Below are positions 8,689-15,749 of a stretch of DNA of 64,000 bases, in pieces. The notes under the pieces were generated by a model. The model searched no databases and was not told the DNA's origin. It was given only the letters and a program-made list of their open reading frames with translations. A program made the position numbers and the translations under genes. Every line of letters starts with the position of its first letter. The first letter of the stretch is position 1. Source of the DNA: Betaproteobacteria bacterium (lineage in GTDB: Bacteria > Pseudomonadota > Gammaproteobacteria > Burkholderiales > CAIKXV01); the NCBI GenBank assembly GCA_021298815.1, contig JAJTHE010000023.1:17108-81107 (forward strand), written 5' to 3'.

Positions 8689-8809
8689 GGCGCGGCATCG
8701 CGCGGTGATTCCCGTCCGCGTCTGTGCCGGCGTCGTACGCGGCGGTCGTTCACCGCTGTCGTTCACCGCTTTGGTCTTCCCTTCCAGCATCCGCTCCGAG
8801 GAGTACGCC

Positions 8810-9280
8810 ATGTCCGCCCAAGTGCCAGGTCCGTCGGCTTCCCGCCGTCCGGTGTCCGCCCGCCGTGCCGCACCGGTTTCCCGCAGCACACCTCGCAAGG
8901 CCGTCCGCAGCGGGCCTGCCGCCGGCCCGGTTGTCCGCCTGCAGGTCGAAGAGCCGCTGGCGGCGGCCGCGGTCGAACTGCCGGTGGCGGCGCGCATTGA
9001 CGCCGACATCGCCCAGTTGAACCTGTCGTTCCTGCATGTCGCGCGCGAACTCGCGCGGTCTGCCCGTGAACTCGCGGTGACCCGCCTCGGGCTCGACGCG
9101 GCCGCATGCGCGGCACTCGACCGCCTGTCAGTCGCCGACCTGCAGGCGCTCGCGCATTCCCATGCACTGATCTTCGGCCTGCGGGTGGACCCGGCCGCCC
9201 TGCCGATGCAGGCCGAACTCGCGCGCACCAACCGGATCGCGTCCGGCGCGCGGCTGCTGCTGGCGGCGGACGCGGGATGA
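8810..9280 (+). CDS. FlhD-family transcriptional activator subunit
   Basis: A 156-residue protein starting at an ATG behind CCGAGGAG. After a basic, proline/serine-rich N-terminal tail of about 60 residues comes a full FlhD core: DIAQLNLSFLHVARELA aligns with E. coli FlhD DINLSYLLLAQRL, and RLGLDAAACAALDRLSVADLQALAHSHALIF with the following helices. FlhD alone does not bind DNA; it forms the FlhD4C2 activator with FlhC. No flagellar gene is nearby, and the gene heads a conjugation-type operon, as SetD does in SXT-type elements. The tail is absent from ordinary FlhD (about 105-120 residues). Its stop overlaps the next start (ATGA). Confidence 0.82.
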   Translation: MSAQVPGPSASRRPVSARRAAPVSRSTPRKAVRSGPAAGPVVRLQVEEPLAAAAVELPVAARIDADIAQLNLSFLHVARELARSARELAVTRLGLDAAACAALDRLSVADLQALAHSHALIFGLRVDPAALPMQAELARTNRIASGARLLLAADAG

Positions 9281-10467
9281 AAGTTCGCCTGCGGTGCACT
9301 GACGGGCCCGTGGCCGGACTCGGCGCACGACTCCAGGCGGCCGAGCGCCTGATCCGGCTGGGTGCGCGGGCGACGGTGGTCGCCGAGGCGCTGGCGATCA
9401 CCGGGCCCTCGCGCGCCCTGGTGCGGCGCATGTATGTCGGCATCCGCGGGCCGGGACGTCCGCGCGGGCCACTGCCTTTCGACCATGCGGAACTGCTGGG
9501 CACGGTCGCCGCCCGCATGGATGCATCGGTGTTCCTGGCCGCGTGGCAGCGCCTGCGCGCGGCCGGTGCCGACTCCGGTTCTGCGCTTGCCGGAGCCTGG
9601 GAGTGCCTGGAAGCCGCGTGGCGAGCGCCGGGCGGCCCTGGCGGACGGCCGGCCCGGCGCCTGGGGATCGACCAGGGATGGATCCTCGCCGGGGCGCTGG
9701 AGCAGGGCGCCCTCCGGCGCCTGTCCTGCGATCGTTGCGGCTGCAGCTACTTCGATGCCGGTTTCCGTCCGCAGCGGCCGGCTCCTGCGCAGCCGGTGCA
9801 ACGGCCTGCGCATCTGCGCTGTCCGCATTGTGCGATCGCCCGCCTCGCCGGCTGCGGCGCCGATGCCGGTGCGGTCGCTGCGCCCGGCGCCCTGCCTGCA
9901 CGGGCGGTTGCCGGGGCCACGCCGGTCGTGCCTGGTACCGTCGCGCGCGGCAGCCTCCCCTCCCATCCCCTGGTCGACCTCGCACGCCGGTATGCCTGGG
10001 CCGAGGCACTGTTCCGGGAGGGCGCCCGCCCACCGATCGTCACCCATGTCACCGGCCTGGCGATGACCGGCACGCTGCGCCAACTTTTCATCGAAGTGGT
10101 CGGCCATGGGCCGCGCCAGGGCGCACTGCCGCAACTCGGCGAGCATGTGATCGCCACCTACGCCCGCAAGCTGCAGTCGAGCGTGGTCGCGGTCACCGCG
10201 GACCGGCTGGTGCGGGCCGGGTATGCGCCGGCGCCGACCCTGCTCGAGACCTGGAAGACGTATCGCTCGCTGTTCGGTGCCTCGGCGCGGTTCGACATCA
10301 ATGCAGTCGCTCTGGTGCTGCGTGCCCGGCACCACCCCGACTTTGCCCTGGTCGCCTGCAGCAGCTGCGGCAGCGCCTACCTGGAACTGCGCCTGGACAT
10401 CCCCGGCTCGCGCTGTCCGGTCTGCCGGCAGCTGCGGCAGGCCCACGCGGAGGCCGCATGGGACTGA
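9277..10467 (+). CDS. Double FlhC: two tandem FlhC units in one protein
   Basis: A 396-residue protein, twice the usual FlhC length of about 190. Unit 1 (about residues 15-190) has AAERLIRLGARATVVAEAL, MYVGIRGPGRPRGPLPF (FlhC: LYKELRGSPPPKGMLPF), SVFLAAWQRL and zinc cysteines C151-x2-C154 and C182-x2-C185. A Pro/Ala linker follows. Unit 2 (about 230-390) repeats the plan: YAWAEALFREGARPPIV, GPRQGALPQ, LLETWKTYRSL, FDINAVALVLRA and C361-x2-C364, C380-x2-C383. Each unit therefore keeps its four zinc ligands. FlhC is the DNA-binding half of FlhD4C2, and fusing two copies would fix its stoichiometry and allow the halves to diverge. ATGA-coupled to the FlhD gene; overlaps the next gene by 10 bases. 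Confidence 0.82.
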   Translation: MKVRLRCTDGPVAGLGARLQAAERLIRLGARATVVAEALAITGPSRALVRRMYVGIRGPGRPRGPLPFDHAELLGTVAARMDASVFLAAWQRLRAAGADSGSALAGAWECLEAAWRAPGGPGGRPARRLGIDQGWILAGALEQGALRRLSCDRCGCSYFDAGFRPQRPAPAQPVQRPAHLRCPHCAIARLAGCGADAGAVAAPGALPARAVAGATPVVPGTVARGSLPSHPLVDLARRYAWAEALFREGARPPIVTHVTGLAMTGTLRQLFIEVVGHGPRQGALPQLGEHVIATYARKLQSSVVAVTADRLVRAGYAPAPTLLETWKTYRSLFGASARFDINAVALVLRARHHPDFALVACSSCGSAYLELRLDIPGSRCPVCRQLRQAHAEAAWD

Positions 10468-11486
10468 TCCGGGACGGCGCGCAGGCAGCGGGGCGCGAGA
10501 TCCCCGCGATGGATCTCGCCGCGCTGGTGCAGCGCCATGCTGCCGGGTTCGGCCGGGTGCGCGCCTGCGGCGACCTGGGCGACCTGCGCTTCCGGCGCAT
10601 CGCAGGCCCGCTGCTGCTCGCCTTCGCACGACATGCGCACCTGCTGCCGACCCGCCTCGACGCGCCCTGCGGGTCGCTGCTCGATGCCGGCCTGGAAGCC
10701 TGTGCCGATGCGCTGCTCTCGGCCGCCACCGGCGGGGCCGCGCCGTCGAGGCCGGCAGCCGGGTTCGACCGACAGGAGGCGATCGTGCTGCATGCACTGT
10801 CGCCCTGGGTGGTGGTGGCCATCGAACGCTGGAAGGTCTGCCTGCACGACGGCCACGGGCTGGTGCTTGCGGCGAGTCCGCTGTCAGACCAGCTCGAGGA
10901 GGCCATGGTGTCGCGGCATCGGTCCTCCGTTGCGGTGCCCTACCGGATAGCACCCGGCACTGCGGCAGCGCCGGGCGGGGGGCGGCCCGGTGCCCGGCTG
11001 CTCGGCATGGTGCTGTTGCTGCGGGCGCTGCCCGGGCCGGCACTGGCTGCCGCATGCGCGCCGCCGCTGCTCGATGCCGCGCTGGCCCTGTCGTTGCCGG
11101 AGGCAGGCGCGCCGGCGGCGCCGGCCGGGCCGACGCCGCAGCAGGTGCGCGACGCCATGCATGCACTGATCGCGGAGGGCCAATGGACCCTCAACGTGCG
11201 GCGCTCCCGTCTCTGGTACCTGGAAGGTCGCCTTTACCTCGCATGGAAGACGGCGGCGAAGGAGCTCGCGCTGCAGCTCTCGGTCGATCCCGCGCAACTG
11301 CTGCCCGTGCTCGTGCGTCAGGGCATCGTCCTCGATGGGCGGCCGTCGATGCCGGACGCAACGGGCGAACCGTCCGGCGCGCTGGTCGAGATCCGCACGC
11401 CGTACACCGAAGCGCTGCCGGTGGTGGAACTGGCCGACGCGGCAGGCTGGCTGCGTTCGTTGCCGCACCTGCGCTGCGCCGGATGA
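10458..11486 (+). CDS. Degenerate MobH/TraI_2-like relaxase relative
   Basis: A 342-residue protein with ribosome site GGAGG. The N-terminal part (LLLAFARHAHLLPTRLDAP, then GSLLDAGLEACADALL, residues 53-88) looks like the start of the TraI_2 domain of MobH relaxases, whose hallmark is lPaS-HHH-GGLL-H-LEV. The histidine cluster and the later His are replaced here. The C-terminal part (DAMHALIAEGQWTLNV to LYLAWKTAAKEL, about residues 233-270) resembles the TraI_2 C-terminal winged-helix region. Position between the FlhC-like activator and TraD is where SXT-type elements place TraI. Without metal-binding histidines, relaxase activity is unlikely; it may be a structural or DNA-binding remnant. 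Family assignment is tentative. Confidence 0.5.
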   Translation: MGLIRDGAQAAGREIPAMDLAALVQRHAAGFGRVRACGDLGDLRFRRIAGPLLLAFARHAHLLPTRLDAPCGSLLDAGLEACADALLSAATGGAAPSRPAAGFDRQEAIVLHALSPWVVVAIERWKVCLHDGHGLVLAASPLSDQLEEAMVSRHRSSVAVPYRIAPGTAAAPGGGRPGARLLGMVLLLRALPGPALAAACAPPLLDAALALSLPEAGAPAAPAGPTPQQVRDAMHALIAEGQWTLNVRRSRLWYLEGRLYLAWKTAAKELALQLSVDPAQLLPVLVRQGIVLDGRPSMPDATGEPSGALVEIRTPYTEALPVVELADAAGWLRSLPHLRCAG

Positions 11487-13453
11487 TCCCGCCCGGCGTG
11501 CTGCGGGCCGGGGAACTGGTGGGTCTTTGCGGCTGGCTGTCGGCCGCCGTCGCGATGGCGTGGATCCCGTCCGCGCTGCAGGCCACGCCGGTCGCGCCGT
11601 CGCAGCCGTTCGTGCTGGGTGCGCTCGGCATGGCGCTGCTGAACGGGGTGTCGATCGGCCGCCGGTGGCGAACCTGCCGTCGCCTGCAGGACGCGCCGCA
11701 GTGGACGGTCCCGGTGGCACAGGTGGTCGAACGGTCCCGGCGTGCGCCGGACCGCCAGTGGCTGGGGCGCGGCTTCGACTGGACGCCGGAACATGCGCAG
11801 CGCATGCAGCGCATGCTGCAGGCCGGCGCGCCGATGCCGGCGGCCTGCACGCGGCTGGTCGACGCGGTCGAGCCGCGGTCGCGGCCGCTGTTCGTCGATG
11901 CGCGCGCACTGGGCTCGCACACGCTGGTTTTCGGCCAGACCGGCACCGGCAAGACCCGGCTCGCCGAACTGCTGGTGACCAGCTTCCTCGCGCGCCACGC
12001 GGACGCGGTCGTGCTGATCATCGATCCGAAGGGCGATCGCGACCTGCAGGCGCTGCTGGCGCGGGCCTGTCGTGCGACCGGCAGGCCGGACGCGCTGGTC
12101 ATGGTGCATCCGGCGTTTCCCGACCGCTCGGTGCGCTTCGATCCGCTGCGCAACTTCACCCGCGCCAGTTCCATCGCCACGCGCATCACCGGGCTGCTGC
12201 CGGCCGCCGGGCAGGGCGATGCGTTCGTGCAGTTCGCCTGGCGGGCGATCAACCGGGTGGTCGAGGCGATGGTCTACGCCGGCGTGCGTCCCAGCCTTGC
12301 CTCGATCCGCCGCTGCCTGGAGGACGATGCGCATCCGTTGCTGGCGAAGGCTCTCGAGGCCTGGGAGAAGGCCCGGCGGATGGCGCCGGCCTGCGCGCGT
12401 CAGGCCGCCGGCGGCACGCGCCGCGGCGATCGCTTCACCCACGGCAGGACGCGTCCTGCCGTGCTCCTGGAGCCACGGCTGGCCGCGGCCGTCGCCCGCT
12501 ACCGGGAGCGTGTCTCGACCGAACCCGCCCTGCGCGAGCCGGCGATCGACGGCCTGCTGTCGCTGGTGATGCACGACCCGGTGCACTTCTCGAAGATGAT
12601 CCAGAACGTGCTGCCGCTGCTGGCTTCGCTGACTGCCGGGACGCTCGGTCCCCTGCTATCGCCCGACCTGTCGGATGCATCGGACCGGCGGCCGGTGTTC
12701 GATGCACGCAAGGTGATCGATCAGCGACGCTGCCTGTATCTCGGGCTGGATGCGCTGACCGATCCCGTGGTCGCCGGCGCGATCGGCGCGATCGTGCTGG
12801 CCGACCTTGCGCAGGTTGCCGGCGAACTGTTCAACGACGACGACGCGGATGCCGGCGCGGGTCCGGAGCCGGGCCTTGATCCGGCACCCCGGCGGCGCGT
12901 GCCGGTGCTCGTGTTCGTCGACGAGGCGGCAGAGGTGGTCAATGCGCCGCTGCTGCAGCTGCTGAACAAGGCGCGCGGTGCCGGGTTCTCCATCTGCCTC
13001 GCGGCCCAGACGGTGCACGACTTCGAGGCGAAGCTGGGCAGTGCCGCGGCAGCGCGCATGCTGCTCGGCAATCCCGGGAACCTGGTCGCGCTGCGCACCG
13101 CCGACCTAGAGACGCAGCGCTTCTGCGCCGGCAGCCTCGCCCCGGTGTCCGTGGAATCGTTGGTGCACAGCCGCTCCAGCGCGATCCGTTCCGCGTTCGA
13201 CGATGGCGATGCCGCGTCCGCGATCGGCGTGCGCCGCGACCGTCGCGAGGTGCCGCTGTTCGCGCCCGAGTGGCTCGGCCTGCTGCCGGATCTCCACTAC
13301 GTCGCGCGCATCGCCGGCGGCCGGACGGTCAAGGGTGAACTGCCGCGGCTGCATGAACCGGTGCAGCGGCGGCCAAGCGGCGATGCCGGGGCGGGGCCGG
13401 GAGGCCGGATGCGTTCCGCGCCGGGGCTGCCTCGCGCCGGGTTCGCGCGATGA
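11483..13453 (+). CDS. traD: TraD-like conjugative coupling ATPase (VirD4 class, MobH-associated)
   Basis: A 656-residue inner-membrane ATPase. Two N-terminal hydrophobic segments (LVGLCGWLSAAVAMAWI and FVLGALGMALLNGV) are followed by LGRGFDWTPEHAQRM, typical of the SXT/ICE TraD group. Walker A is GQTGTGKT near residue 153, and Walker B is VPVLVFVDEAAEV near residue 475, followed by QLLNKARGAGFSICLAAQTVHDFEAKLG. Coupling proteins deliver relaxase-DNA or protein substrates to a type IV secretion channel. The ATPase motifs look intact, so the pump may still work although the adjacent relaxase relative does not. ATGA overlaps at both ends. Confidence 0.85.
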   Translation: MIPPGVLRAGELVGLCGWLSAAVAMAWIPSALQATPVAPSQPFVLGALGMALLNGVSIGRRWRTCRRLQDAPQWTVPVAQVVERSRRAPDRQWLGRGFDWTPEHAQRMQRMLQAGAPMPAACTRLVDAVEPRSRPLFVDARALGSHTLVFGQTGTGKTRLAELLVTSFLARHADAVVLIIDPKGDRDLQALLARACRATGRPDALVMVHPAFPDRSVRFDPLRNFTRASSIATRITGLLPAAGQGDAFVQFAWRAINRVVEAMVYAGVRPSLASIRRCLEDDAHPLLAKALEAWEKARRMAPACARQAAGGTRRGDRFTHGRTRPAVLLEPRLAAAVARYRERVSTEPALREPAIDGLLSLVMHDPVHFSKMIQNVLPLLASLTAGTLGPLLSPDLSDASDRRPVFDARKVIDQRRCLYLGLDALTDPVVAGAIGAIVLADLAQVAGELFNDDDADAGAGPEPGLDPAPRRRVPVLVFVDEAAEVVNAPLLQLLNKARGAGFSICLAAQTVHDFEAKLGSAAAARMLLGNPGNLVALRTADLETQRFCAGSLAPVSVESLVHSRSSAIRSAFDDGDAASAIGVRRDRREVPLFAPEWLGLLPDLHYVARIAGGRTVKGELPRLHEPVQRRPSGDAGAGPGGRMRSAPGLPRAGFAR

Positions 13454-13938
13454 GTCCGCTGCGGCATGCGGCCGCGTGGCTGGCTGCGGTCGCGGCGGGC
13501 GCAGCCTTCACGGCCGCGCTGGTCCCGCCTTCGGCGCTCGATCCGCTGGCGCTGCGCTGGCAGGCGCAGCTCGTCGGCTGGTCCGGCCATGCAGAAGCCG
13601 TCCGGTCGCGCGCGGACGCGCTCGCGGCGCGCATGCCGGCGCTGCTCGCCCTGCGCCTGTCGACGCTGTGCGCCTGGCTGTGGCTGCTGCTGCCGCTGTG
13701 GCTGGCCGCGTCGCTGCAGGGATGGGCGATCGCGGACGCGCGCCGTGCTGCCTTTGCCGCTGCGAACCCGTCGCTGCACCGGTTAGCCGGGCATGGCGCT
13801 GTCGCCGCGGGCGGCGGGACGCTGCTGGCGCTGTCGCTGCCGCTCGACCTGCCGGTGGCGGTGGTCCCCGCCGGCGGCGTGCTGGTCGCGCTGCTGCTGG
13901 CGGCACGTTTCGCGCATCGTCCCGCCTGGCGCGGCTGA
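13450..13938 (+). CDS. DUF4400-like integral membrane protein
   Basis: A 162-residue protein with about four hydrophobic segments: AAWLAAVAAGAAFTAALV, a central LSTLCAWLWLLLPLWLAA, and two near the C-terminus. The central part (LQGWAIADARRAAFAAANPSLHR, followed by LLALSLPLDLPVAVVP) resembles DUF4400 proteins (TraJ/S043-like) that sit directly after traD in SXT-type elements and may help dock the coupling protein. ATGA overlap with traD supports co-translation. Moderate confidence because the family is poorly conserved. Confidence 0.5.
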   Translation: MSPLRHAAAWLAAVAAGAAFTAALVPPSALDPLALRWQAQLVGWSGHAEAVRSRADALAARMPALLALRLSTLCAWLWLLLPLWLAASLQGWAIADARRAAFAAANPSLHRLAGHGAVAAGGGTLLALSLPLDLPVAVVPAGGVLVALLLAARFAHRPAWRG

Positions 13939-13951
13939 GCGCCACGGGTTT

Positions 13952-13977
13952 CGCCGGGCAAGCCGCGCTTCCCGGCG
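13952..13977 (+). repeat. Hairpin in the only long gap of the tra-trb operon
   Basis: CGCCGGG-c-AAGC / GCTT-CCCGGCG: eleven pairs with one bulged C and a three-base loop, 13 bases after the DUF4400-like stop and 57 before trbB. No T-run follows, so it is not a standard terminator. It could be an RNA-processing or stabilising element between the tra and trb parts. Confidence 0.5.
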
Positions 13978-14034
13978 GCGCGCCTGGGCACCGCCCCGGC
14001 GACACTGCCCCTCTCGTCGCATGCGACGCACGAC

Positions 14035-15054
14035 ATGGAGCTGGAAGCCGGGATGGACAGGCCCACCACACGCAACGCCACCGACCTGCTGCGCGGCACC
14101 CTCGCTTCGCTCGCGCCGCTGTTCGACGACCCAGCGGTGACCGAGATCATGCTGAACGCACCCGGCGAACTGTGGGTGCAGCGCGGGGGGCGCATCGAGC
14201 GGCTGCCCTGCATGGTCACCGATGCCCAGGTGCAGGCCGCGGTGAAGGTGCTCGCCCGCCTGTCGCGCAGGGATTCCACCGCGGGCACCCGCGACGGCAT
14301 GATCGACGCACGGTTCGACGGCATGCGCATCGCGGCCTGCCTGTCGCCGACCGCGGTGCGCGGACATGCGCTGTGCATCCGCAAGCACCTGCGCCGCCGG
14401 CTGTCGCTGGCGGAGCTCGTGCAGGCAGGCTGCCTCGATGCCGGGGCTGCGCGTCTGCTGCGCAGCGCGGTGCTGGGACGCTGCAACCTGATCATCGGCG
14501 GGGCGACCGATGCCGGCAAGACCACGTTCATGAACGCGCTGCTGGCCGAGATACCCCCGCACGAGCGGCTGGTGACGATCGAGGACACGCCAGAACTGGA
14601 CGTGGCGGCACCCAACTGGGTGGCCTTCGAGACCTCGGAATGCGACGGCATCTCGGCGCGCGATCTGGTCCGTCTGGCGCTGCGCATGCGCCCCGACCGG
14701 ATCCTCGTCGGCGAGGTGCGCGGGCCCGAGGCGTTCGACCTGATGCAGGTGGCCAACACCGGCCACCGCGGATCCCTGGCCACCCTGCATGCGAACGATG
14801 CACTCGGCGCGCTCAGCCGGCTCGAGACCCTCGTGCTCACCGCCGGCGTGCGCTGGCCGTTCGAGGCGGTTCAGCGGCAGATCGCCGAGGCGTTCGACCT
14901 CGTGGTCTTCCTGGCGCGTCGCCACGGCGTGCGCGCCGTTTCCGAGATCGTGCGCATCGACGGCTTCGACGACCGGCGGCGCCGCTACCTCACCACCGTG
15001 CTGTTCAACAAGGAGGCCGGCCATGGCATGTCCGACGATGCGCGCGCCGCGTGA
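14035..15054 (+). CDS. trbB: TrbB/VirB11-type secretion ATPase
   Basis: A 339-residue hexameric-ATPase homologue (traffic ATPase at the base of type IV secretion systems). Evidence: DPAVTEIMLNAPGELWVQR near the N-terminus, IRKHLRRRLSLAELV, Walker A GGATDAGKTT near residue 160, ERLVTIEDTPEL, and the family signature ILVGEVRGPEAFDLMQVANTGHRGSLATLHAN. The Walker A is a variant: relatives read GGTGSGKTT, but GxxxxGKT is kept. The second ATG at 14053 is an alternative start. The 3' end overlaps trbC by 32 bases. Confidence 0.9.
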   Translation: MELEAGMDRPTTRNATDLLRGTLASLAPLFDDPAVTEIMLNAPGELWVQRGGRIERLPCMVTDAQVQAAVKVLARLSRRDSTAGTRDGMIDARFDGMRIAACLSPTAVRGHALCIRKHLRRRLSLAELVQAGCLDAGAARLLRSAVLGRCNLIIGGATDAGKTTFMNALLAEIPPHERLVTIEDTPELDVAAPNWVAFETSECDGISARDLVRLALRMRPDRILVGEVRGPEAFDLMQVANTGHRGSLATLHANDALGALSRLETLVLTAGVRWPFEAVQRQIAEAFDLVVFLARRHGVRAVSEIVRIDGFDDRRRRYLTTVLFNKEAGHGMSDDARAA

Positions 15055-15373
15055 CGCCGCACCCTTCGTCACGCCGGTCCTGCTGTGCGCGGCGGCCCTG
15101 CTGCTGCTGGCCGCCGCTCCGGTGCTGGCGCAGGGTGCGGCACCCTGGGAAGGGCCGATCTGCGTGGTGGCACGCAGCCTGTCGGGGCCGGTGGCGAAGG
15201 CGGTCGCGGTGATCGCCATCGTCATCACCGGTCTCATGGTCGCCTTCGGCGAACTCGGAGGTGTCTTCAAGAGCCTGCTCGGGCTGGTGTTCGGCGTGTC
15301 GTTCGCGCTGCTCGCGGACCAGTGGCTGGGCCTGATCCGCGCCGGCGCGACCACCGCCTGCTTCGGCACCTGA
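15023..15373 (+). CDS. trbC: TrbC/VirB2-type conjugative pilin subunit
   Basis: A 116-residue small membrane protein starting inside the end of trbB behind AAGGAGG. A signal peptide (LLCAAALLLLAAAPVLAQG) precedes the family motif PWEGPICVVARSLSGPVAKA and two hydrophobic helices (VAVIAIVITGLMVAFGEL, LLGLVFGVSFALLADQWL). Size, order and motif match TrbC, the pilus/channel subunit of P-type systems. Whether a pilus can form without the outer-membrane core encoded elsewhere is unknown. Confidence 0.85.
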   Translation: MACPTMRAPRDAAPFVTPVLLCAAALLLLAAAPVLAQGAAPWEGPICVVARSLSGPVAKAVAVIAIVITGLMVAFGELGGVFKSLLGLVFGVSFALLADQWLGLIRAGATTACFGT

Positions 15374-15386
15374 GCGGAGGCGACCC

Positions 15387-15749
15387 ATGGCTCCCGCACA
15401 CGTCGCTGTCCCTGTCCCTGTCCCGGTCCCCGCCTGCGCCGCGCCTCGACGCACGCCGGTCCACCGGTCGCTGCTCGAGATGAAGACCATCGCCGGCGTC
15501 GAGGACCGGCTGGCCATCCTGAACGGCACGTTCGCGCTGGCGGTGGCCATGGGCGCCGGCCTCTGGTACTGGGTGTTCCCCGCGCTGCTGCTGCACATGG
15601 TGGCTGCGCGGCTCGGCCGGCACGATCCCTGGCTGCGCCAGGTCTACACCGGCTATGCGCTGCAGTCGGACCGGTACGATCCCTGGCCGCGCGTGGGCAT
15701 GCGCCGCGGGCGCCGTCCCGACGGCTTCGGCAGGGACCTGCTGTGTTGA
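15387..15749 (+). CDS. trbD: TrbD/VirB3-type inner-membrane protein
   Basis: A 120-residue protein with the VirB3/TrbD opening (RRTPVHRSLLEMKTIAGVEDRLAILN), one hydrophobic region (GTFALAVAMGAGLWYWVFPALLLHMVAARLG, possibly two short helices) and DPWLRQVYTGYALQSDRYDP. VirB3 partners the VirB4 ATPase at the inner membrane. It has an unusual N-terminal valine-proline stretch (VAVPVPVPVPA). Its stop overlaps the GTG start of trbE. Confidence 0.82.
   Translation: MAPAHVAVPVPVPVPACAAPRRTPVHRSLLEMKTIAGVEDRLAILNGTFALAVAMGAGLWYWVFPALLLHMVAARLGRHDPWLRQVYTGYALQSDRYDPWPRVGMRRGRRPDGFGRDLLC

Larger units (their letters stand above)
8460..8809. other. Divergent control region of the flhDC-tra-trb block
   Basis: This 350-base gap is clearly more AT-rich than its surroundings and has no credible gene. 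It holds operator-like repeats ATACnnAAAGTA (8470, 8627, 8648), an 8-base palindrome TAACGTTA (8577-8584) and a sigma70-like promoter for the rightward operon (8660-8688). A leftward promoter for the repressor must also lie here; I could not pick a convincing one. Confidence 0.6.

Noticed and set aside
8810..10467. Flagellar master operon flhDC
   Set aside because: No flagellar or chemotaxis operon adjoins it, FlhC is doubled, and the next genes are conjugation genes.
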